This document shows positions 22,918 to 32,600 of a stretch of DNA of 36,062 nt, piece after piece. The stretch is from positions 1-36,062 of the forward strand of contig MFRN01000003.1 in assembly GCA_001784585.1 (NCBI GenBank). The letters are read 5' to 3'. Each line of letters begins with the position of its first letter. Position 1 is the first letter of the stretch. Source of the stretch: Candidatus Melainabacteria bacterium RIFCSPLOWO2_02_FULL_35_15. GTDB taxonomy: Bacteria > Cyanobacteriota > Vampirovibrionia > 2-02-FULL-35-15. A program made the translations under genes and the position numbers. Below the pieces are notes generated by a model. The model did not search any database and had not been told where the DNA came from. It was given only the letters and a program-made list of their open reading frames with translations.

Positions 22918-24666
22918 ATGCAATCTGCCTTTATAATACAAAGACACCGACAGAGTCCATTTTTCTTTAAAAGGCCTGTTATCAGAAGGCCTCTTACTCC
23001 AGGACAGCTTTTCAGAAAAATACCAGCTCATCAAAATGATGATAAATCATTTTCTGCTATCAGCCCGGGGGAAATATTTTTGAATGCATTAAGATACAAG
23101 CATAGTAAAGAAATAAATTATACAGATATAGAGAAAGCTACCGTTGTTAAACCTGATAACTTTACTCATTGTGATTTTTTTGCAGAAGATGATACTGAGT
23201 TAAAAAAAAATATTTTAAAAGATTTCGAAAAACTTACTCCGGATAAAGTAAGTGATATGACTAATATTGCTCTTAATATCTGCTTAAAAAAAATTCTTGA
23301 GCTCGATAACGGAAATAGACTTGAAAAACCTTTGTCTTCATGGCTGGCATATTTTACAGAATTTTTTGACTGTCATTATAATGCACTAGAGATAGTGTCC
23401 AGCAGCCAAAGAGAAATTGCAATTGCAGTTATTTCAGAATATATATCAGAAGGTAACGGCAAACCATTACCTCATCCATATGACATCTGGAAGGAAAATA
23501 AAGTTAAAATCAATAAACTGTTTTCAGGTGAAGATTTTGAAGAAGCTAAATATTTAACCGCAAAAGAAAGAAAAGATCTTCTTACTTCACCACTAAGAGA
23601 AGTTAGAGGAGGAAAATTAAGATATAACTTCCTGGCAGACATATACCTGGATAATGCTAAAAGAAGAAAATGGTTTGAAGACTGGACAGGAGAACTTGCA
23701 GATAAAACAGATAAAGGTATAAATCTTAGCCCAGAAGATTTACATAAAATACAAGATCTATTGAAAGAATCTGAGCATGTATCCTGGGTAGACAAAAAAA
23801 TGTTGGCAAAATTGAACTACTTAGGGAACATAGAAGCTAATTGTGCTGTAAGGACAGAAAATAATGACAATGCTTATAATGTAACTGATGCTCTGTCCGA
23901 TGTTACATTTATTGATACTTCAAATGACAAAACAGTAGAAAGGAATTTTACTGACAATGAACTAAGAATAAGAATAAAAAAAATCAAAGAAGATTCTGAT
24001 GCACATAAGCGATTGGATACAAATTTGCTGCTATGGACTGAAGAGCTTTTAAGTGTATATTTTCATCATCCAATGACTTCACAAATCAGAGAAATCGCAA
24101 AAGAAATAATTTGCAGATATTACGGGCTGGGGCTTAAAATAGAACTTTGCAATCCTGAAGAGAAAAGAGAAGGTATAAAAGCTGATATAAAAGAATTCCT
24201 GGAATCAAAACATTATATTAAAGATTCAAATTTTATTGATGAGGAAAGAGATGCCTTAAGCAGGATTTCACAAATGCCACAAGAAGAAGTTTTAAATCCT
24301 TTCTCTGACTGGTTTCACGAGGTTTTATTATATAGAGATAATTCAGAAAGGAGAGACTGGTTTAATAAATATATTGAAATATTAGAAGATGAACACAAAT
24401 ATGAAAAAAACATAAACAAGCAGCTAGCGGGACTGGTACTGGAATTTATGCAGACAAACTGGCTGACAAAACCACAAAGCGAAAGGTTTCTAAATCTTAT
24501 TAATTCTTTAAGGAAAAATGAAAAAGAAGATTTTAGAAAAAATGCAGTCAAAATATTAAAGCACTTTGAAGAATATCCGCCTTTATTACCGAACCAGACA
24601 AAAACAGATTTACTTACTCATACTGCATCAACACATCTCTGTTATATTCCCCAGATAGCTGCGTAA
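22918..24666 (+). CDS. Orphan helical protein with an internal duplication
   Basis: The 582-residue product is not recognisable. It is highly charged and mostly helical, with no signal peptide or membrane segment; the first 35 residues are Arg-rich. Two halves can be aligned: residues about 139-302 and 366-530. Shared landmarks are SSWLAYFTEFF and LLLWTEELLS, SSSQREIAIAVISEY and TSQIREIAKEIICRY, KERKDLL and DEERDAL, and YLDNAKRRKWF and YRDNSERRDWF. The spacing is nearly constant at about 225-230 residues. The gene stands alone after murJ and its last 39 bases overlap the end of serS tail to tail. A scaffold or repeat protein is a guess; no function is claimed. Confidence 0.8.
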   Translation: MQSAFIIQRHRQSPFFFKRPVIRRPLTPGQLFRKIPAHQNDDKSFSAISPGEIFLNALRYKHSKEINYTDIEKATVVKPDNFTHCDFFAEDDTELKKNILKDFEKLTPDKVSDMTNIALNICLKKILELDNGNRLEKPLSSWLAYFTEFFDCHYNALEIVSSSQREIAIAVISEYISEGNGKPLPHPYDIWKENKVKINKLFSGEDFEEAKYLTAKERKDLLTSPLREVRGGKLRYNFLADIYLDNAKRRKWFEDWTGELADKTDKGINLSPEDLHKIQDLLKESEHVSWVDKKMLAKLNYLGNIEANCAVRTENNDNAYNVTDALSDVTFIDTSNDKTVERNFTDNELRIRIKKIKEDSDAHKRLDTNLLLWTEELLSVYFHHPMTSQIREIAKEIICRYYGLGLKIELCNPEEKREGIKADIKEFLESKHYIKDSNFIDEERDALSRISQMPQEEVLNPFSDWFHEVLLYRDNSERRDWFNKYIEILEDEHKYEKNINKQLAGLVLEFMQTNWLTKPQSERFLNLINSLRKNEKEDFRKNAVKILKHFEEYPPLLPNQTKTDLLTHTASTHLCYIPQIAA

Positions 24667-25899
24667 AATATTTGGCACTATAATAGTTCCTTTTTCAGTC
24701 TGATAGTTTTCCAGAATTGCAGCCATTGTCCTGCCAATAGCAAGTCCTGAACCATTTATAGTGTGTACAAACTGTGGTTTATCTTTTGGGTTTGGTTTGT
24801 ATTTTATGTTTATTCGCCTTGCCTGAAAAGATCCAAAGTTAGAACAGCTGCTTATTTCACGATATGTATTTTGTGCGGGAAACCAGACTTCAAGGTCATA
24901 GCACTTCATAGCTGAAAATCCTGTGTCTCCTGTGCAAAGAAGTATTTTTCTGTAAGGAAGCTCTAATTTCTGCAGAATTTCTTCTGCATCATCTGTAAGT
25001 CCTTCATGTTCTTTATCACTTGTTTCCGGTAAAACAATTTTTACAAGCTCTACTTTATTAAACTGATGTTGCCTGATTATTCCACGCGTATCTTTGCTGG
25101 CAGCACCGGCTTCTCTTCTAAAGCAAGGGGTGTAAGCACAATATTTTACAGGTAATTGTTCAAGCGGGATCACTTCATCCCTATACAGGTTTGTTAAAGG
25201 TACTTCTGCAGTAGGCACAAGATATAAAAATTCATTTTCACACTTATAAAAATCACCGTCAAACTTAGGCAGCTGCCCGGTTCCGGTCATTGACTCCTTG
25301 TTAACTAAAATTGGCGGGGAAATTTCTTTATAACCTTTACTGCTGGCATGATCAAGCATAAAGTTCATAAGTGCTCTTTCAAGTTTTGCTCCTATACCGC
25401 TTAATACTGTAAATCTTGACTGAGCTACTTTTACACCACGCTCAAAGTCAAGCAAATTTAATTTTGTACCTATTTCCCAGTGAGACTTAATCCATTTTTC
25501 ACTCCGGGGATTTCCCCATTTTGATATTTCTTTATTTTTAGTTTCATCTTCTCCTTCAGGCACAGAATCACAAACAATGTTTGGCAGCCAGAGAGCTTTT
25601 TCGGTAAGTTTATACGTTAAATCCATTTCTTCTTTCTCTATTTCAGCTAATTTTGAATTAACATCACTGCCTCCTTTTTTTAAAGATTCAACTTTTTCTT
25701 TATGATCTTTCGAGCGTCCAATTTCATCTGCAATTTCATTTTTTCTTTTACGCAGTTCATCTGCTTTAGTCTGTATTCCTCTTTTTTGTTCATCCAGTTT
25801 TAATATTTCTTCAAAAAGCAAAAGAAGGCTTTTATCTCTTTTGGAGAACTTATCTTTATAATAATCAGGTCTTGTACGTAAGTCTTTCAAATCATGCAT
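24628..25899 (-). CDS. serS: Seryl-tRNA synthetase
   Basis: Charges tRNA-Ser. The 423-residue product has an N-terminal coiled-coil arm (about 25-110, KRGIQTKADELRKRKNEI), then the class II catalytic core: TGTGQLPKF, motif 2 in FRREAGAASKDTRGIIRQHQF, and motif 3 in GSGLAIGRTMAAILEN near the end. Length is normal. The gene converges with the orphan gene with a 39-base overlap and lies 29 bases from the divergent TPR gene. The N-terminus MHDLKDLRTRPDYY matches the family, so the ATG at 25899 is kept. Confidence 0.97.
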   Translation of the reverse strand: MHDLKDLRTRPDYYKDKFSKRDKSLLLLFEEILKLDEQKRGIQTKADELRKRKNEIADEIGRSKDHKEKVESLKKGGSDVNSKLAEIEKEEMDLTYKLTEKALWLPNIVCDSVPEGEDETKNKEISKWGNPRSEKWIKSHWEIGTKLNLLDFERGVKVAQSRFTVLSGIGAKLERALMNFMLDHASSKGYKEISPPILVNKESMTGTGQLPKFDGDFYKCENEFLYLVPTAEVPLTNLYRDEVIPLEQLPVKYCAYTPCFRREAGAASKDTRGIIRQHQFNKVELVKIVLPETSDKEHEGLTDDAEEILQKLELPYRKILLCTGDTGFSAMKCYDLEVWFPAQNTYREISSCSNFGSFQARRINIKYKPNPKDKPQFVHTINGSGLAIGRTMAAILENYQTEKGTIIVPNILRSYLGNITEMC

Positions 25900-25928
25900 A
25901 GGATTAGTTTATAATAAAATAGAACCTT

Positions 25929-26300
25929 ATGAACAAATGTTTATTTATTATATTTCTTTTGATAACTTTAAGTACCTCCTGCTGCTTTATCGATCCGGTT
26001 ACATGTGCACAGAATCTTTCTCAAAAAGGAAAATTTGCCGATGCAATTAAAATACTTGAAAATGAGTACAAAAATCAGCCAAATTCAATTCCAATAAAAT
26101 CCCTACTGGCACAAGCATACTCTGATTATGGACTTGCGCTCTGCCAGGACACAAACAAGCCACCCAAAATAAAATATCCTATGGCAAAAGAACAATTTGC
26201 AATGGCTATTGCTTTAAATCCATATTTAAAAGATGCAAAAGATATGTATGAAATGATTGAAAAGATACAAGAATCTTTCCGTGTAAATAATGTAAATTAG
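25929..26300 (+). CDS. TPR-like exported protein
   Basis: The 123-residue product starts with a signal-peptide-like stretch (LFIIFLLITLSTSCC) and continues with about two tetratricopeptide repeats (FADAIKILENEYKNQP, AKEQFAMAIALNPYLKDAKDMYEMI). The cysteines at the end of the signal could be lipidated, but the lipobox is weak. It is 2 bases from the following permease gene and begins a four-gene run ending with mqnA. A TATAAT at 25910-25915 suggests a promoter with a very short leader. Function unknown. Confidence 0.72.
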   Translation: MNKCLFIIFLLITLSTSCCFIDPVTCAQNLSQKGKFADAIKILENEYKNQPNSIPIKSLLAQAYSDYGLALCQDTNKPPKIKYPMAKEQFAMAIALNPYLKDAKDMYEMIEKIQESFRVNNVN

Positions 26301-26302
26301 TT

Positions 26303-27142
26303 GTGAATCCTATACCCTTAATTACCAGAAACAAATTTATATTATTACCGTGTTTATTTATTTTTTCAATATTAGTTTTAGTTATTTTGTCTTATCTGGG
26401 TTTTAGTTTCGGCAAATATTCTTTCGATTTTCAGGATCAGGATATAATTTTACAGTCACCTTCATTAGAACATCCCCTTGGTACAGATCAGCTTGGAAGA
26501 GATATGCTCGCCAGGTTAATTTTTGGCGCAAGGCTTTCTTTTTTAGTCGCTGTGGTAACTGCTTTAATTGCCCTTTTAATAGGAGTCTCAATGGGTACAA
26601 TTGCCGGTATGTTTGAAGGCAGAATTGATTTTTTTATTTCAAGAACAATAGATGTAATTTATTCCCTGCCGGATCTTTTAGTTTTAAGTATTATAGGACT
26701 TATATTTAACAGATCCACTACCGGAATATTATTTGCTATTGGATTAATAAGCTGGATGGACTTAGCCAGGCTAAGCAGAGCAGAGATCCTAAAATTAAAA
26801 CAACAGGAATTTATCCTTTCAGCTACAGCAATCGGATTAGATAAAAGAAAAATTTTTTTTAGTCATCTTTTACCAAATATTTTAAATGTAATTTTAGTCT
26901 CAGTTACCTTTATTATGCCAAGAGCAATTATTGCTGAATCTACTTTAAGTTTTCTTGGACTTGGGCTTTCTCCGCCAAACTGCAGCTGGGGAACATTAGC
27001 CAGTGACGGCTGGCAATTTTTAAATACACATACAAATCTTATTCTTTATCCAAGCATAATGATTATGCTTACTGTGTTAAGTTTGAATATAATCGGTGAT
27101 TTTTTAACAGAATTGAATCAACCGAGAAAGATTTATATATAA
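26303..27142 (+). CDS. ABC transporter permease, DppC/OppC type
   Basis: The 279-residue product has six hydrophobic segments and the HPLGTDQLGRDMLARLIFGARLS block of DppC/OppC permeases; its EAA loop, EFILSATAIGLDKRKIFFSHLLPN, touches the ATPase. The family imports peptides, nickel or other small solutes. No binding protein, ATPase or second permease is in the window, so it probably works with subunits encoded elsewhere. Start is GTG, 2 bases after the TPR gene; nadE starts 7 bases after its end. Confidence 0.9.
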   Translation: MNPIPLITRNKFILLPCLFIFSILVLVILSYLGFSFGKYSFDFQDQDIILQSPSLEHPLGTDQLGRDMLARLIFGARLSFLVAVVTALIALLIGVSMGTIAGMFEGRIDFFISRTIDVIYSLPDLLVLSIIGLIFNRSTTGILFAIGLISWMDLARLSRAEILKLKQQEFILSATAIGLDKRKIFFSHLLPNILNVILVSVTFIMPRAIIAESTLSFLGLGLSPPNCSWGTLASDGWQFLNTHTNLILYPSIMIMLTVLSLNIIGDFLTELNQPRKIYI

Positions 27143-27149
27143 TTTTCTC

Positions 27150-28811
27150 ATGAAAATCGCACTTGCACAAATTAATCCAACTGTCGGAGATTTTGAAGGT
27201 AATCTAAAAAAAATTTTAGAAAATATAGATCAGGCAGATAAACAAAATGCCGAACTTATTGTTTTTTCTGAGCTTGCTTTATGCGGGTATCCGCCAAAAG
27301 ATTTACTATTAAAAAAACAATTTATAGAAGACAACAAAAAATACTTAATTAAACTGGCTGAAAGTATAAAATCGGATATTACTGTTATTATAGGTTTTGC
27401 TGAAGAAAATAATGGAAAAGGTAAGCCTTTATTTGACTCACTGGCAGTTTTAAAGTCAGGGAAAATTTTATTCACCAGGCAAAAAACATTACTGCCGACA
27501 TATGATGTCTTTGATGAAGACAGATATTTTGAGCATGGAAAGATAATTAGTCCTGTTAAACTGTTTCACCAAAAAATCGGATTAACCGTTTGTGAAGATA
27601 TATGGCATGATGATTTAAGCTGGACTAAGCCAAGATATCATCTCGACCCGGTTTCAGAGCTTTCGGAACAAAACGTTAGTCTAATAATTAATTCTTCTGC
27701 TTCACCTTATTTTCTTGGTAAGCCAGAGTTAAGAGAAGGCATCCTGAAAAATTGTGCCAAGAAGCATAAGCTGCCAATCATCTATGTTAATCAGGTAGGC
27801 GGAAATGATGAATTAATTTTTGACGGAAATTCCTGTGTAATAGATCAAAACGGGAATATTTGTTTAAAATTAAAATCATTTGAAGAAGATTTGCAGATTA
27901 TTGAATTTAATAACGATAGCAGTCAAATTATCACTGGTAGAGACGTCCCGCCGGCACATCTCTACACAAATGAAACCAACATGGAAGAATTATTAAAAGC
28001 CATTACCTGCGGATTACGTGACTATGTAAAAAAGTGTGATTTTAAAAAGGTTATTATTGGTTTATCAGGCGGTATTGATTCAGCACTTGTAACTGTTTTA
28101 GCTATTTATGCACTGGGAAAAGAAAGTATTTCATGTATATTTATGCCTTCAAGATATACATCAGAAACCAGTTCCAGCGATGTGAATAAATTAGCTTTAA
28201 GTCTTGGTATCGAACTTAAGACTATTTCCATAGAAGAACCTTTTAAAGTATTTTTGAATTTATTATCACCTTCCTCTCTAACAGAAGAAAACATACAAGC
28301 CAGAATCAGAGGATTAATATTAATGGCACTGTCAAATCAAAGTGGTGGATTAGTTCTGTCAACCGGAAATAAAAGTGAGCTTGCAACTGGTTACTGTACA
28401 CTGTATGGTGATATGTGCGGAGGTCTTGCAATAATATCCGACCTTCCTAAAACATTAGTTTATACACTCTCCAAATATATAAATAAGAAAGAAAATAAAG
28501 AACTAATTCCAAAAAATATTCTTACAAAAGCTCCAACGGCTGAATTAAAGCTAAATCAAACTGATCAAGATATATTACCACCGTATGACACTTTAGATAA
28601 AATTTTAAATCTTTATGTAGAACAACACTCTTCTTTAAAAGAAATTATAAAGAAAGGTCTGCCACAAGATACAGTTAAAAAAGTTTGTAATATGATTGAT
28701 TTAAGTGAATATAAGAGATATCAGTCAGCGCCTGGATTAAAATTAACTAGCAGATCATTTGGTTATGGCTGGAGAATGCCAATTGCACAACAATACAAGG
28801 AAACAATTTAA
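27150..28811 (+). CDS. nadE: Glutamine-dependent NAD+ synthase
   Basis: Converts deamido-NAD to NAD+. Residues 1-260 are a nitrilase-type glutaminase with the Glu-Lys-Cys triad: E41 in FSELALCGYPP, K112 in RQKTLLPTYDVF and C148 in VCEDIWHDD. Residues about 275-553 are the synthase with the PP-loop GLSGGIDSA (304-312) and STGNKSELATGYCTLYGD. Length is normal. The linker between the two domains (263-272, GRDVPPAHLY) is encoded by the palindrome at 27937-27965. The neighbouring ABC permease and mqnA are probably only co-transcribed. The end overlaps mqnA. Confidence 0.96.
   Translation: MKIALAQINPTVGDFEGNLKKILENIDQADKQNAELIVFSELALCGYPPKDLLLKKQFIEDNKKYLIKLAESIKSDITVIIGFAEENNGKGKPLFDSLAVLKSGKILFTRQKTLLPTYDVFDEDRYFEHGKIISPVKLFHQKIGLTVCEDIWHDDLSWTKPRYHLDPVSELSEQNVSLIINSSASPYFLGKPELREGILKNCAKKHKLPIIYVNQVGGNDELIFDGNSCVIDQNGNICLKLKSFEEDLQIIEFNNDSSQIITGRDVPPAHLYTNETNMEELLKAITCGLRDYVKKCDFKKVIIGLSGGIDSALVTVLAIYALGKESISCIFMPSRYTSETSSSDVNKLALSLGIELKTISIEEPFKVFLNLLSPSSLTEENIQARIRGLILMALSNQSGGLVLSTGNKSELATGYCTLYGDMCGGLAIISDLPKTLVYTLSKYINKKENKELIPKNILTKAPTAELKLNQTDQDILPPYDTLDKILNLYVEQHSSLKEIIKKGLPQDTVKKVCNMIDLSEYKRYQSAPGLKLTSRSFGYGWRMPIAQQYKETI
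27937..27965. repeat. 29-bp palindromic element in the nadE linker
   Basis: Outer arms GTAGAGA and TCTCTAC are perfect; the interior (CGTCCCGCCGGCACA) is only partly complementary. It lies in frame in the linker between the glutaminase and synthase domains, where extra sequence is easily tolerated. It shares the outer arms of the element at 10824-10851. Confidence 0.7.
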
Positions 28812-29616
28812 CATTGGTCAGGTGGACTTCATAAATTGTCTGCCAATTAACCTGCCGATTGAATTTGGTGAGGTTAGTATAAATGCAAACATTATAAATG
28901 CTGTTCCTAGTGAGTTAAATAAGAAAATCTTACGTGGAGAAATAGATATTGCTCCTGTGTCATCATATGCCTACCTTACAAACAAAGACAAATTAACTCC
29001 TATAGCTAATCTGTGTATAGCATCAAACGGGCCTGCTGACAGCGTTTTATTGTTTTCACAATTTCCAATCGAAGAATTAGATGGTGCAAAAATCGCATTA
29101 TCACCGGCATCTGCCACTTCTAACAAATTACTGGAAATTATATTAAAAGAATTTCTAAATGTTAACGTTATCTGTGAAATAGAGAAATTGAGTGCAATGC
29201 CTCTACAATTGGTTAATTATCCAGCCAGATTATTAATCGGTGATCATGCATTACTTGAATTCTCAAAGATGCCAAGAAATATTTTTATTTATGATCTGGG
29301 CTCACTCTGGAAAAAACATACAGGATTTCCAATGGTTTTTGGTATATGGGTAGTAAGAAAAGATATTTTAGAAAAATATCCGGCTGAAATGGAAATTATA
29401 TCTGACCAATTAAGAAAGGCAAAGGAAATTGGCTTAACAACAATGTTTGACAAGGTTATTAAAAAAGCACAGGGGAAAGTTTTAATTTCAAAAGAATTCT
29501 ACAGCACTTATTTCCAGCATTTAAGTTATGACTTTACTGATGAATATAAAAAAGGATTAGAGGTTTTTGAAGAGTATTGTTATAAGACAAAGGAAGCAGC
29601 AGTCATGTGTAAATAG
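28783..29616 (+). CDS. mqnA: Futalosine-pathway menaquinone enzyme MqnA
   Basis: MqnA dehydrates chorismate to 3-enolpyruvylbenzoate, the first step of the futalosine route to menaquinone. The product (277 residues from this start) has the family start FNIGQVDFINCLPI, then LRGEIDIAPVSSYAYL, ALSPASATSNKLLEIIL, LLIGDHALLEF and YDLGSLWKKHTGFPMVFGIWVVRK. Earlier in-frame starts (TTG 28759, ATG 28765) overlap nadE by more; TTG 28783 has GGAG about 10 bases upstream and starts closest to the conserved region, so it is chosen. The related MqnD is less likely because of the N-terminal block. It ends a four-gene run. Other mqn genes are not in the window. Confidence 0.87.
   Translation: MHNNTRKQFNIGQVDFINCLPINLPIEFGEVSINANIINAVPSELNKKILRGEIDIAPVSSYAYLTNKDKLTPIANLCIASNGPADSVLLFSQFPIEELDGAKIALSPASATSNKLLEIILKEFLNVNVICEIEKLSAMPLQLVNYPARLLIGDHALLEFSKMPRNIFIYDLGSLWKKHTGFPMVFGIWVVRKDILEKYPAEMEIISDQLRKAKEIGLTTMFDKVIKKAQGKVLISKEFYSTYFQHLSYDFTDEYKKGLEVFEEYCYKTKEAAVMCK
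29179..29206. repeat. Decayed palindromic element in mqnA
   Basis: TAGAG and CTCTA arms plus an ATTG/CAAT inner pair leave 9 of 14 positions complementary over 28 bp. The encoded IEKLSAMPLQ parallels VEMLHATSLQ of the clear element at 10824-10851. Interpreted as an old copy. Confidence 0.4.
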
Positions 29617-29635
29617 AGTCCGCTGCCGCATTCCT

Positions 29636-32600
29636 CTATCCACAATGACTCCACCCGCACCCCAGACAAACCGGTCCGCTCTTACATGCTGCATTTCCAA
29701 ATGATTCATTTGTAAACTCAGAATGACAGCACGGACACTGTGTTTCATGTCCATGTGCAATCCAGTCCATTCTGGCTCTTATTATCTCATCAAATTTTTC
29801 TTCAAATTTTATTTCGTGTTTTCTCTGTAAGGTGGTTTGTACAGGCATCGGTTCTTCCTGTAATTTTTCTTCCAATGCAGAGGCACAATTAGTCACATCT
29901 TTATTACCACCATTACCATTTAAAACCTCATTAAAAAGTGAGAGCTGGTATTGTCCGTTACATGCTTCTTTTAATATTTTTCCAATTGCATCCGGTATGG
30001 AGCTCGATTCAATACCAATAATTTTTTGTCCGCCCTGAATATTCAACAGTCCATTTGCTACATCTTCCGGTGGGCATCCCCATTTCAGCGCTTTTGTAGC
30101 CATGCGACAGATAGCCTCAATCATTCCAGAAGCTACCCCGCCACCTCTCATAAGATGTGCAAATACCTGTCTTGGTCCGTTTTCATCAAAATAAATATGA
30201 ACATGAACAGGTCCTTCCGGAGTCATTACTTCTTCATTAAATCCATAAAGTCTTTTTGGTCTTACGCGAACTTTGTTTTGCTCTGATCTTAGTAAAGATG
30301 CTGCATTCAAAGTCCCTGTCTGGGATTCTTCTTTTTGTAATGGTGTTACATGCAGCGCCATTAAATTATGCGGAACAAACTTACTTAATTTTTTAATTTC
30401 CTGCGATTTTTTCTCCTGCTCTTCAACAGGCTGACTGAGCCTGGTTCCATCAGGATAAAAAGTAATTGATTTAACTCCGAGTTTATAACCTCTCATCGTG
30501 GCTTCCCATGCATACTCCCATGGTAATCTCCCTTTTATCATGCAGGTATTTGAAAGAGCATTAAAACATTCAGGATATCCACCAACTCCCTTTTGAATAC
30601 TGGCAAGATGAGTAATATAAGCATGCGGATCAATTTCTGTATTTATCTTAAATATTTTCTGAACATCTTCAGGAACTTCTTTTAGATTAGTAACTCTCTT
30701 ACCGTTTTTTCTAATCTTGTCGCAAAGTTCCTGGACTTCCTGTTCTGTTTTAGGCCATGTATTTCGCTTTTTCATGGCTTCTTCAAATCCCGGAGAAGTA
30801 AAACTTACCCAGGCATCCCTAACTTTTCTGGAAAACACTATTCCGTTAAATGGCTCCGGCCCCCATGAAGTACCACAAAGCTGGGCCATCGTACCTGTAG
30901 GCTGCTGATTAATCATGCAACAGTTCCTGACTTTCAGCCCTTTTTGCGCAAATGTACTGCCAGCCCAAATTTCATAAACTCCTCTTTCTTCTGCAAGTCT
31001 CTGGCTTGCTCTTATAGAGGCTTTTGCAAGATGATCATAAAGTCTTGTGACAAAAGCATTGGCCTCTTTAGATGCAAATTCAAGTTCATGTCGTGCAACA
31101 AACTCGGCTACACCTGCAAAACCGCCGCCATTTCTTCTTTCACGGCGAGCTGTAGAATTCTGAGCTAAAATCGGAAAGTGACTTACAGTAGTTACATCAT
31201 CCATAAATTCAGTAGCTAATTCAGCGACTTCTTCCATTTTCTCCCATTGATAATTTCCGTGTTCGTCCCAGAAATCTTTATGTGCAGCATGAAGAGTAGT
31301 TAAGTTACAAATACCTCTGTACTCTAGTCCGTCTTTCCCGGTTTGTGCCGGAAGATTTTGTTCTCCACATGGATTACATGTATGCAGTTCATAGATGTGC
31401 TTGTTTGCATTAGCTGTCTCGACATGATCGGCAAATTGAATACCAGGTTCACCACCATTAACCATTCCAATGCAAATTCTCTTAAAAAGATCAGGTGCAT
31501 AAAAACAAAATGCTCCGTCACGCTGAACCTGTATTCTTTTTCCATCTTCTGATTTTAAAACCTGTAAGTTTTGTTTTACTGCAATACTTTCTGCCAGAGG
31601 AAACTCTTCCAGGCTTACAGAATAAAGTTCAAACAAAGGCTCTTTGTTCAGGGGATTTACTTTTTGTTCTCCTTTAGAATCTAAAACAGGTTTTGTGAAA
31701 TCGTATAGATTTCCTCTCCATAGAGAATTTGTAAAATAAGCCGGGTACCATTCTTTATTTTCAACATGAGCCATAAATCCACGAACTGCTCTTACAGAAA
31801 CATTATAGTTTTTTAAATATTGTTGTTTTGTGTAATATTCGAATGATACTTTACTGAAGTAATCAAGGGACTTTTGCATAACACTCAGCTGTCTCTGGGA
31901 AAGTGCACTTTCATATTCGCTCGGATCCGAGTATTCATTTGCATCAATTTTTGGAGTAATTAAGTCCATGGCATCATAGACATCAGGAAAATTTGGTTCT
32001 TTAGGCAATTGTTTCTTTCCAATGAATAAAGTTACATCAGGATGATCACTGTCTCGTAATTCTATAAAAGCCCCTCCACGTCTTCCTCCCTGAGCAATAG
32101 ATTGACCTGCAGGACAAAAAAGCTTTTCTACAAAACGATCCGGACCGGACGCTGTACTTCCATCACTGTTAGGTGTTTGCCACGGACGCAGAGAACTCGT
32201 ATTTATTCCCATACCCATTGAACCTTTAGTAGCATCCATGATTTCATTTGCTGCTTTTTCAATATCTTCAAGACTGTCACCTGCATTCGTAACACCACAG
32301 GCTGCAAGTCCACCACGCCTTTTTATGCGGGCCGCATAATAACCCATTGCAAGTTCATGTTTGTTTGTCTCGATTATATTTGGATAAAAAAGTTTCTGCT
32401 GCTGCCCGTAGATATTGCTGTTTGTATTAGTACCTTTAATATCAAAGATCCACTTTTTAACTTTTTCCTTTTCTGCTTTTGGAAGTCTGTCATATTTTTG
32501 CCGTAAATCATTTTCACTCATCCAAATTTTATATGTGTTCCAGCCAAGGATTTCACCATGAGCTTCATATTGTAAAACACTAAGCGATACTTCAGGATTT

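Noticed and set aside
23577-23619. LTSPLREVRGGK in the orphan protein, reminiscent of repeat-derived peptides
   Set aside because: No clear palindrome or period could be shown in the DNA.
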